Below are positions 1-6,982 of a stretch of DNA of 27,332 bases, one piece after another. The stretch spans positions 1 to 27,332 of the forward strand of contig WRJV01000340.1 of the NCBI GenBank assembly GCA_009778415.1. The letters run 5' to 3'. The notes below the pieces were generated by a model that was not told the origin of the DNA, did not search any database, and was given only the letters and a program-made list of their open reading frames with translations. Numbering within the stretch: the first letter of the stretch is position 1; the number at the start of each line of letters is the position of its first letter. The DNA is from Clostridiales bacterium (GTDB taxonomy: Bacteria; Bacillota; Clostridia; Peptostreptococcales; Anaerovoracaceae). The position numbers and the translations under genes are program-made.

Positions 1-65
1 GGGACGGTTCCTGTGTCACGCTCCTGTGTCACGCTGCCTGTGTCACGCGTAGCACGGGAACCGTC
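1..65. repeat. GGGGACGGTTCC-type palindromic repeat, copy 1 (left end may be cut by the window)
   Basis: The outer arms GACGGTTCC (3-11) and GGAACCGTC (57-65) are perfect inverted repeats. Between them the 12-mer CCTGTGTCACGC occurs three times (10-21, 23-34, 37-48). A second copy with the same arms and two 12-mer units lies at 2726-2780, so the two copies bracket the GH16 gene. This copy sits directly upstream of that gene's ribosome binding site and so occupies its leader. Palindromes of this kind are common as dispersed REP-like elements in Clostridia; no transposase is visible here. Confidence 0.8.
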
Positions 66-99
66 AAGTTCAATCGAAACTAAGGAGGATAACAATATC

Positions 100-2709
100 A
101 TGCAACACAAAAAACACAAAACAATTCTAAGCTGGCTATTGGTGCTAGGCTTAGTGTTCGCGTCCGGCATATTTACGTTTGCTGCAGACTTGACGGCCGA
201 CGAAGACCTGTCAGTAACCGCAACCGCAGCGGCAGACGACGCAGTCAAATACGCCCCGGTCAGAACGATCAAGACGCCGGTGGCGGGGCACTACCCGGTC
301 AGTTTTTACAGGAACAGCCAAAGGGATCACACAACCCTTTTGGTAACAAATGCAGGTGTGACGCAGACTTTATCATGGATTCCGGCAATTGACGACAAGG
401 GATTTTTGACTAATACCGCGTACACCGCGATATTGGAACTTGAACCGGTATCAAATCAATGGGTCGCGGCGGGATGGCCGGGCACTTCGACCACAGCCAA
501 TTTCAACACGCAAGGGCTTACATGGGAAAATGTAGCCAATCTGCCGACTGTAGGCGTCAAATCAATCACTTCAGAGTATTATTCAGGACTTGCCTCCGGA
601 AACTATGGCATCAGGCCTGCTGAACTCTCAAAGGCGGATCCTGCAGGCCCTAATTTGAGGATATTCATCAATTTCGAACCGACCGCAGCGGAAAAATCAC
701 CTGCTGAAATTGTTTTCTTTGATGATTTCAGCGGCTCGCTAAAGACAGGCGCAACAGCGGTCAACGGCCTGCCTTCATTATTCGTCAGAGGCCCTGAGCA
801 GCACCGCCAAAGCATGTCCTACTGGAACGCTTCATTGTCAGGCGTCAAGCCGGACCCCAAAGACCCAAGCAACCACGTCCTTGAGCTGGGCTGGAGGTTG
901 TCGGGTTATGACAGGACGAATCAGATGAACTGGAACAGCGGTTCGCTTACAACAAATGTAAGGCCCACCACGCCGCCTGCCGCATTCGGAGTACGCCGAA
1001 ACGTCGCGGGCAACGATACGCTTGAGATCCTGCTTGACGTGGCGATTTACGACGTCATCTGGATGGGTAAAGACTATATTGCAACCGCATTCGCCACGAC
1101 GCCGGCTCTCTGGGAAGCGCTGACGCTTGAACAGAAGCTAGACGCGTGGAATTCACTAAATGATTTGCTGAAGAACGAGATTTGGGACGCCTATTGGCCA
1201 GTAGAGTGGACGCACTCACGCGACTACACAAAATGGAATCACATAGACTCCGGCTGCCTGGACCTTCGCGGGAATTCAGGTGCCGGCGTTGCGCCGTTCA
1301 TCAGTTCATACGGCTATTATGAAGCCAGCATCAAGATGACGCCGGTCAACGGGATATGGACAGCGATGTGGATGCCTTACGACAATATGACCCCCACGAT
1401 GACAAGCGATGCATCCATTCAGGTTCCGGACATGTACCGCATTAACACCTCCAACCCCTTAATAGCTAATATGACGCAGGCCAATCAGCGTACGTACCTT
1501 GCGAATCAGGCAAGCTGGAGCCGTTGCGAGATCGACATCATTGAGAATTGCGAGCCTGTACTGGAAGGCGGATACAGCTCGTCCTTCCATTTTGGCGACT
1601 ACGGCAGTTATCACCAGGAACAGTGGATGCCCTTTGACTCCTCACCGGAGCAGATCGCGCTTTCTGAAAAGATCAACCTTTATGACGGAAACTTCCACAG
1701 AATCGGTTTTGAATGGTCGCCCACCGACGCGAAATTCTACATCGATGATTACCTGACCGCTCAGTCTTCGGACATTTCGACGCACTGGCCTGAATTTGTG
1801 CAGTCTAAAGATCAGGTTCTCATGCTGCCGTACTTCGATGGTCAGCTGGGCATCCCCCAGAACCCGCAATATGTACGTCTGTCGGTCGAGGCCGCTAACT
1901 GGTCCGGCCACGGCATCGAATACAAGTATTATCCGTATGACTGCGGAGTGGGCATCCAGGCCGACAGGAGCCTTGGGCGCTTGACAGAGGGTACTGCTGA
2001 AAACGGCGGAGCTGCGACAATCGATTACATCAAGATATACAACGGCCCGAAGCCTCCGGTTTCAGTGCTCGCCCGCCTCAGCACCGACACGGTGAGCTAC
2101 ATAGGCGACGACACAGAATACATCCTGTCCCTTGCATACACCAAAGACGTGCTGGCTGTCGAGCTTGAATTCGTCATTGACGGAGCCATGCTGTCCGGCA
2201 AAGGCCTTGAAGGCCTCAACGGCTTTGATGCCATGAACGGCATCCTGTGGACCTATGCCGGCGACGGAAAATGGAAAGGCACAGTGACATTGGCGCTGCC
2301 TTCCGGCACTACGACCGGCCTTACGTCGGTAGCCCCTGTGGACATTGCAAAATTCATCTACACGCCAAAGGGGTACGGCAACGCTGCGATGACGCTTACC
2401 AGCTATCGGGTTGTCGGGCTCGACGGGACTACAATATACCTTGACCCCGCCATCAAAAACGGCACGGCTACCACTATAATCGCCAAATCGAAGTACGACC
2501 TCAACAGGGACGGCACAGTAGACGCCTTGGACCTTGGCATCATGCTGCTGTACTGCGGCTTCATCAGCGATTCAGCTGAATGGGCGACCCAGGTGAAAGT
2601 TAACGACATATGGGGCAACGGCGTGACGGCAAGCATGTGCGACGTGAACGGCGACGGCATCATCGACATGCTCGACCTGCTCGACTTGTTCATCCACTAC
2701 ACAAAATAA
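100..2709 (+). CDS. Secreted GH16-family glycoside hydrolase with cohesin-like module and C-terminal dockerin
   Basis: The 869-residue protein starts at the ATG preceded by AAGGAGGATAACAATATC; an upstream in-frame ATG at 13 lies inside the palindromic repeat and has no ribosome site. Residues 1-28 form a signal peptide (KHKTILSWLLVLGLVFASG). Residues about 30-200 are an unrecognised, probably beta-rich region. The GH16 domain runs from about 200 (FFDDFSG) to about 650 (ATIDYIKIYNG). Its active-site motif is EIDIIE at 477-482, where family knowledge makes the first Glu the nucleophile and the last Glu the acid/base, so it should cleave beta-1,3/1,4-glucans or a related beta-linked polymer outside the cell. 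Typical GH16 domains are 230-280 residues; here an insertion at about 330-390 makes it longer. A cohesin-like module (about 655-795) and a dockerin (about 796-869) follow. Substrate cannot be told from sequence. No promoter is visible, since the window begins 99 bases upstream. Confidence 0.85.
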   Translation: MQHKKHKTILSWLLVLGLVFASGIFTFAADLTADEDLSVTATAAADDAVKYAPVRTIKTPVAGHYPVSFYRNSQRDHTTLLVTNAGVTQTLSWIPAIDDKGFLTNTAYTAILELEPVSNQWVAAGWPGTSTTANFNTQGLTWENVANLPTVGVKSITSEYYSGLASGNYGIRPAELSKADPAGPNLRIFINFEPTAAEKSPAEIVFFDDFSGSLKTGATAVNGLPSLFVRGPEQHRQSMSYWNASLSGVKPDPKDPSNHVLELGWRLSGYDRTNQMNWNSGSLTTNVRPTTPPAAFGVRRNVAGNDTLEILLDVAIYDVIWMGKDYIATAFATTPALWEALTLEQKLDAWNSLNDLLKNEIWDAYWPVEWTHSRDYTKWNHIDSGCLDLRGNSGAGVAPFISSYGYYEASIKMTPVNGIWTAMWMPYDNMTPTMTSDASIQVPDMYRINTSNPLIANMTQANQRTYLANQASWSRCEIDIIENCEPVLEGGYSSSFHFGDYGSYHQEQWMPFDSSPEQIALSEKINLYDGNFHRIGFEWSPTDAKFYIDDYLTAQSSDISTHWPEFVQSKDQVLMLPYFDGQLGIPQNPQYVRLSVEAANWSGHGIEYKYYPYDCGVGIQADRSLGRLTEGTAENGGAATIDYIKIYNGPKPPVSVLARLSTDTVSYIGDDTEYILSLAYTKDVLAVELEFVIDGAMLSGKGLEGLNGFDAMNGILWTYAGDGKWKGTVTLALPSGTTTGLTSVAPVDIAKFIYTPKGYGNAAMTLTSYRVVGLDGTTIYLDPAIKNGTATTIIAKSKYDLNRDGTVDALDLGIMLLYCGFISDSAEWATQVKVNDIWGNGVTASMCDVNGDGIIDMLDLLDLFIHYTK

Positions 2710-2725
2710 CCATCATGTGACAATA

Positions 2726-2797
2726 GGGGACGGTTCCTGTGTCACACGCCTGTGTCACACGAAACAAGGGGACCGTCCCCTTTTTGTCTTTTTTTTG
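2726..2797 (+). terminator. Palindromic repeat copy 2 acting as intrinsic terminator of the GH16 gene
   Basis: Arms GGGGACGGT (2726-2734) and ACCGTCCCC (2772-2780) are perfect complements, followed by TTTTTGTC and a run of T. The interior has two copies of CCTGTGTCACAC (2736-2747, 2749-2760). A smaller alternative hairpin, GGGGAC/GTCCCC, lies at 2768-2780. It matches copy 1 at the left end of the window and ends 16 nt after the GH16 stop, so the repeat appears to have been adopted as a terminator. Confidence 0.75.
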
Positions 2798-2806
2798 AAA
2801 AAAACC

Positions 2807-2834
2807 TTGACAATGCAAAAAAAGGGGCTATAAT
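2807..2834 (+). promoter_or_regulatory. SigA-type promoter of the marR-efflux operon
   Basis: A perfect TTGACA (2807-2812) and a perfect TATAAT (2829-2834) are separated by 16 bp. It lies between the GH16 terminator and the MarR gene. The expected transcription start is about 2841, leaving an AT-rich leader of about 80 nt. Confidence 0.85.
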
Positions 2835-2869
2835 AAATATTATGTAGTATAATAATTATATAATATAAA

Positions 2870-2886
2870 TGTTACTTTATGTAACA
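2870..2886. promoter_or_regulatory. Candidate MarR operator (dyad TGTTAC-N5-GTAACA)
   Basis: A perfect 6+6 bp inverted repeat with a 5 bp spacer lies about 30 bp downstream of the predicted transcription start and 36 bp before the MarR start codon. MarR proteins commonly bind 16-20 bp dyads in their own promoter region. Binding by this protein is inferred from position only. Confidence 0.45.
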
Positions 2887-2922
2887 AACTTGGGCTACCG
2901 CCCACAACTCAGAGGACCGTTC

Positions 2923-3363
2923 ATGCAGAACCATGAATTGATCACGAACATATTTACGCTTTTTCCAACTATGATGAAAAAGCTCATGGGGCAGGCCAGT
3001 TTCCCGGAAATGCCAAAGCAGCAGTTCATGCTGCTTCATTCCATCTGCTACCACGACAACATGCCCATGAATTTCTACAGCGAGCGGCTTCACGTATCGA
3101 AGCCGAATTTGACGGTGTTGGCAGACAAGCTGATAGACGCCGGGTACGCCCAGCGCGGCACGATGCCGGAAGACCGGCGGCAGATAGCTTTGAGGGTGAC
3201 GCCGTCCGGGCGCGAATACATGGATAAAGTTTGGGACGGCATGACCGAGAGCATTTCAAAAAAATTTGAAAAGATCGACACCGGAACGCTTGAAAGGCTG
3301 AACGCGCTTGTCATCGAGATGAGCGAGATTATTAATAAATTTGACAATTTGCCGGAGGATTAA
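2923..3363 (+). CDS. MarR-family transcriptional regulator
   Basis: The 146-residue product has the size and layout of the MarR family: helical N-terminus, winged helix-turn-helix at about 45-100 (SERLHVSKPNLTVLADKLIDAGY, then the wing PEDRRQIALRVTPSGREY), and a C-terminal dimerisation helix. I chose the ATG at 2923, preceded by AGAGGA. An in-frame ATG at 2869 would add 18 residues, lacks a ribosome site and would start on top of the operator-like dyad. It is the first gene of the efflux operon; its stop is 3 nt before the next start. It probably represses the operon until a ligand, often a small phenolic or toxic compound in this family, is bound. The ligand is unknown. Confidence 0.88.
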   Translation: MQNHELITNIFTLFPTMMKKLMGQASFPEMPKQQFMLLHSICYHDNMPMNFYSERLHVSKPNLTVLADKLIDAGYAQRGTMPEDRRQIALRVTPSGREYMDKVWDGMTESISKKFEKIDTGTLERLNALVIEMSEIINKFDNLPED

Positions 3364-3366
3364 AGG

Positions 3367-4116
3367 ATGGACAAAGAAAAAAACAATGGAGCAGAAAAGA
3401 AAAAGAAACGCAGGAAACTGATCGCTTCCGCTCTTGCAGTGCTGATCTTGGCAGGGGCTGGCGTAGGCGCCTACTTGTTCTACAACGCAACCTACTATTT
3501 CAAGACACAGAACGCTTCTGCCAAAGCGGACATGATCGTCATCACCCCGCAGATAACCGGAAAGCTTCTCGCTTGGAACGTAAAAGAAGGGGATGCGGTT
3601 GCAAAAGACCAGGTCTTGGGGCAGCAGGACACTTCAAGCCTCGTCAACTCAAGCTCGATCAACTTGTCTGACATGGGCAGCACGGCTGGCAGCCTCGTTG
3701 AGAAATCGATGATAAAATCGCCGATTGACGGCCAGATAATCAAATCCTACGTAGTTGAAGGCGAAACAATCGCTCCCGGCATGGAAGTCGCAGTAGTTGC
3801 CGACATGAGCGACGTCTACATATTGGCAAACATAGAGGAAACCAGCATTTTCAAGATAAAGCAGGGCCAGACGGTCGACATTTCCATAGACGCCTATCCA
3901 GGCAAGAGCTTTACGGGCTACGTGAAGGCGATAGGCTACGCCGCGCAGTCGGCGTTTTCCAGCTTGCCGTCGCTCAACACGAGCGGCACGTATTCCAAAA
4001 CGACTCAGCTTATACCGGTAAAGATAAATTTGATAAACGAAGAGGACCTGCCGATCCTCCTCGGTATGAACGCAACAGTGAGAATCCACATAAAAGGCAA
4101 CCCGGCAGGGCAGTAG
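3367..4116 (+). CDS. HlyD/EmrA-type membrane fusion (adaptor) protein, short form
   Basis: The 249-residue protein has a lysine-rich cytoplasmic N-terminus (1-17), one membrane anchor (about 18-38) and a biotinyl-lipoyl-like barrel-sandwich half (PQITGKLLAWNVKEGDAVAKDQVLG). The second lipoyl half (IKSPIDGQIIKSYVVEGETIAPG) follows after only about 30 residues, then a beta-barrel (VYILANIEETSIFKIKQGQTVDI). The usual long coiled-coil hairpin between the lipoyl halves is absent. GGAGG at 3354-3358, overlapping the end of marR, gives correct spacing. It should sit on the outer face of the membrane as partner of the ABC exporter encoded downstream. Two dissimilar adaptors in one operon is unusual. 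Confidence 0.82.
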   Translation: MDKEKNNGAEKKKKRRKLIASALAVLILAGAGVGAYLFYNATYYFKTQNASAKADMIVITPQITGKLLAWNVKEGDAVAKDQVLGQQDTSSLVNSSSINLSDMGSTAGSLVEKSMIKSPIDGQIIKSYVVEGETIAPGMEVAVVADMSDVYILANIEETSIFKIKQGQTVDISIDAYPGKSFTGYVKAIGYAAQSAFSSLPSLNTSGTYSKTTQLIPVKINLINEEDLPILLGMNATVRIHIKGNPAGQ

Positions 4117-4134
4117 GAAAGGGAGGTAGAGTAA

Positions 4135-5238
4135 ATGATTAACAAGATGATTTCAGCCGCGTTGGTTCTGGCTCTGGCAACACCTCTCCTTATTGCCGGG
4201 GGCTGCGCGTCCGGTTCTTCCGACATAGCGGTCAAAGTCGCGGAAGCTGAAGCGAAAGCAGTTGAAACCTCAGTCGAGATTTCAGGCGTCCTGATCCCGG
4301 TAGAATCGGTGAACGTTTCGTCGAAGATCAGCGGAAAAGTCAGCAGCGCGGATTTTGAAGTCGGCGAGTCGGTGGAAAAAGGCCAGCTGCTGGTGCAGCT
4401 CGACACAACAGAGGCAAACGCCCAGCTCGCTTCGGCGCAGGCCGCATACAACAATGTTTTGGATCAGGCGAAGCAGGCCAAAATCCCGATGGACAGCGCG
4501 GCCGCCGACCTTGCCCGCACACAGGCGCTGTTTGACGAAGGCGCGGTTTCCCGGCAGGCGCTCGACCAGTCGCAAGCCAGCTACGACAGCGCAAAAGCCA
4601 AGTACGACGCGGCCGGCACTTCCAGCTTGGCTCAGGCAAGGGCTGCCGTTGACAGCGCTGCGGCTCAGATGGCGAACGCCAAGATAACGAGCCCGACCGA
4701 CGGTGTCGTCGTGACGAAAAACATACACGCAGGCGAAATGGTGTCGCCCGGCGCCACGCTTGTGGCGGTCTCCGACATCTCATTTTTGAAACTTAAAGGG
4801 ACTGTGTCGCAAGAGCTATTCCCCTTCCTTCAAAAAGGCCAAAAGGTAGAGCTTGTGCTGGACGCCTTTCAGGGAACCGTATTCGCAGGGGAGATAAGCC
4901 TGCTCGGGCCGGTCTCCGTAGGCACTGGCTCGTATTTCCCTATTGAGCTCACGATAGAAAACACCGGAGAAATAACTGCCGGCTTGTCCGCGCATTCAGC
5001 GATACAGGTAAGGGGCAGGCCGGGGGTCGTGGCGCCAGCGGCTGCGGTTGTAAAAGACGGTGCCGAAACCTTCGTATTCGTCGTTGACGGAAGCACCGTG
5101 CGCAAGCGGGTTGTTGCAACAGGGCTGGGCAATTCGGAAGAAATCGAAATAACAGAAGGCCTTATGGCCGGCGAGGCAGTGGCGGTTACGAACGTCAACG
5201 TCCTTGCAGACGGCATGGCCGTAAAAACAGTCGAGTGA
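4135..5238 (+). CDS. Efflux adaptor (membrane fusion) protein with coiled-coil hairpin, possible lipoprotein
   Basis: The 367-residue protein begins with a signal sequence ending in IAGGC; Cys24 is a possible lipidation site, though Ala at -3 and Gly at -2 make the lipobox weak. Order of domains: first lipoyl half (about 55-95, SSKISGKVSSADFEVGESVEKGQLLVQ), an Ala/Gln-rich alpha-helical hairpin (about 100-180), second lipoyl half (ITSPTDGVVVTKNIHAGEMV), beta-barrel and membrane-proximal domain to the C-terminus. This is the standard RND/MacA-type adaptor plan. Start is supported by GGGAGG upstream; it lies 18 nt after the previous stop and 13 nt before the ABC genes, so it is probably co-transcribed. 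Unlike the preceding adaptor it has a full hairpin. Confidence 0.87.
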   Translation: MINKMISAALVLALATPLLIAGGCASGSSDIAVKVAEAEAKAVETSVEISGVLIPVESVNVSSKISGKVSSADFEVGESVEKGQLLVQLDTTEANAQLASAQAAYNNVLDQAKQAKIPMDSAAADLARTQALFDEGAVSRQALDQSQASYDSAKAKYDAAGTSSLAQARAAVDSAAAQMANAKITSPTDGVVVTKNIHAGEMVSPGATLVAVSDISFLKLKGTVSQELFPFLQKGQKVELVLDAFQGTVFAGEISLLGPVSVGTGSYFPIELTIENTGEITAGLSAHSAIQVRGRPGVVAPAAAVVKDGAETFVFVVDGSTVRKRVVATGLGNSEEIEITEGLMAGEAVAVTNVNVLADGMAVKTVE

Positions 5239-5251
5239 CCGGGGTCTTCCG

Positions 5252-6982
5252 ATGCTGAAACTGATTAAGTATTTAAGGCCGTTTACGGTCCCCTTGCTGT
5301 TTAACATAGCGTTCATGTTCGGGATGGCCATCGCTGAGCTTTCGCTTCCGACGCTGCTGGCCGACATGATCAACAATGGCATGATGCTGGGCGACACCGG
5401 GTACGTGCTGCGCAAAGGCGGGCACATGCTTGCCGTTGCGCTCATGAGCTCAAGCTGCTCGATAATCGGGAGCTTTCTTTCCGCGAGGGTAGCATTGGGC
5501 TTCGGCAGGGACTTGCGGAGGTATGTTTTTACACGTGTATCGTCATATTCCCTTGACGAATTCGACAAAATAGGTACGGCTTCCCTGATTACCCGGACGA
5601 CAAACGACATTACCCAGATCCAGATGACCTTCGTGATGATGTTCAGGTTCGTCATCTACTCGCCCATCATGTGCGTGGGGGGCATCATCATGGCGCGGTC
5701 AGTGGACACTGGGCTTTCAAAAATACTGCTGGTCATAATCCCGATAATGCTGCTGTTCATCGCCTTCATGGCAAAATTCATAATACCGCTCTTTACAGTA
5801 ATGCAAAAAAACGTCGACAAGCTGAACCTGGTCCTCCGTGAGAACCTTATGGGGATAAGGGTGATCCGCGCATTCAACCGCCAGCAATACGAAAAGGAGC
5901 GTTTTGACACCGCGAACAAGAACCTGACAGACGTTGCAATACGGGTCAACAAGATAATGGCATGCATGCAGCCCATCATCATGGTGTTCATGAACGCGAC
6001 TACGCTGCTCATCATCTGGTTTGGAGGCCTGCGCATAGCCCAAAACAACATCCAGATCGGCGACATGATGGCTTTTTTGCAGTACGCAATGCAGATCATG
6101 TTCAGCATCATCATGGTTACCGTCATGTTTGTGATGATCCCGAGGGCAGAGGCTTCAGCCGTAAGGGTAAACGAAGTCCTTGACCTTGAAGAGTCGATAC
6201 GCGACACGGGTACGACCATAGCCAGCGAGACCGCCGGCAGTGTCGAATTCAGGGACGTCACCTACCGGTACAGCGGAGCGGAACAACCCGCGCTGAAAAG
6301 CATCAGCTTTACCGCGAAGCCCGGCGAAATCACTGCTATCATCGGCGGCACAGGCGCCGGCAAGTCAACCCTCATAAACCTGATCCCCAGGTTCTACGAC
6401 ACCGAGTCAGGGCAAGTGCTCGTGGACGGCGTAGACGTAAGGGAGCAGCCGGTCGAGAGCGTCAGGGAAAAGCTGGGGTTTGTGGCGCAGACTGCAGTGC
6501 TTTTTTCCGGCACTGTGGAGGACAACATCAGGTACGGCAAAGACGACGCGACGCCGGATGAAATCAGGCACGCTGCGGAAATATCCCAAGCGGACTCGTT
6601 CATATCGGAGATGGAAAACGGCTACGACTCCGAGGTTTCCCAAGGGGGGACAAACCTGTCCGGTGGCCAAAAACAGCGAATTTCAATAGCAAGGGCTCTT
6701 ATCAGGAAACCTGAAATATATATCTTTGACGACAGCTTTTCTGCACTCGACTTCAAGACCGACGCCAAGCTGCGCGCTGCGCTGATGGAGGAAATCGGGG
6801 CTGCAACTCAGATCATCGTTGCCCAGAGGATCGGAACGATAATGGGGGCGGACAAGATAATCGTGCTCAACGAAGGCGAAATCGTCGGCATCGGCACTCA
6901 CAAGGAACTGCTTGCCGCCTGCGAAGTCTATAGCGAGATAGCCAGGTCGCAGCTGTCGGAGGAGGAACTTGCAAGTGGATGA
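5252..6982 (+). CDS. Heterodimeric ABC exporter, half-transporter with degenerate ATPase site
   Basis: The 576-residue protein has an N-terminal six-helix exporter membrane domain (about 10-305) and a C-terminal nucleotide-binding domain. Walker A is GGTGAGKST (365-373), the signature is LSGGQ (469-473) and Walker B ends in Asp493. The residue after it is Asp494 where a canonical site has Glu, and the switch position is Gln525 (VAQRI) where a canonical site has His. These are the substitutions of the degenerate-site subunit of BmrCD/TM287-288-type heterodimers. The next gene overlaps and supplies the canonical subunit. The ribosome site is weak (GGGG), which may mean coupling to the upstream adaptor gene. 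Substrate unknown; drug or lipid export is typical of this group. Confidence 0.93.
   Translation: MLKLIKYLRPFTVPLLFNIAFMFGMAIAELSLPTLLADMINNGMMLGDTGYVLRKGGHMLAVALMSSSCSIIGSFLSARVALGFGRDLRRYVFTRVSSYSLDEFDKIGTASLITRTTNDITQIQMTFVMMFRFVIYSPIMCVGGIIMARSVDTGLSKILLVIIPIMLLFIAFMAKFIIPLFTVMQKNVDKLNLVLRENLMGIRVIRAFNRQQYEKERFDTANKNLTDVAIRVNKIMACMQPIIMVFMNATTLLIIWFGGLRIAQNNIQIGDMMAFLQYAMQIMFSIIMVTVMFVMIPRAEASAVRVNEVLDLEESIRDTGTTIASETAGSVEFRDVTYRYSGAEQPALKSISFTAKPGEITAIIGGTGAGKSTLINLIPRFYDTESGQVLVDGVDVREQPVESVREKLGFVAQTAVLFSGTVEDNIRYGKDDATPDEIRHAAEISQADSFISEMENGYDSEVSQGGTNLSGGQKQRISIARALIRKPEIYIFDDSFSALDFKTDAKLRAALMEEIGAATQIIVAQRIGTIMGADKIIVLNEGEIVGIGTHKELLAACEVYSEIARSQLSEEELASG

Noticed and set aside
13..99. 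Longer start of the GH16 gene at 13
   Set aside because: The extra 29 residues are encoded by the palindromic repeat, there is no ribosome site, and a signal peptide begins only at the second ATG.
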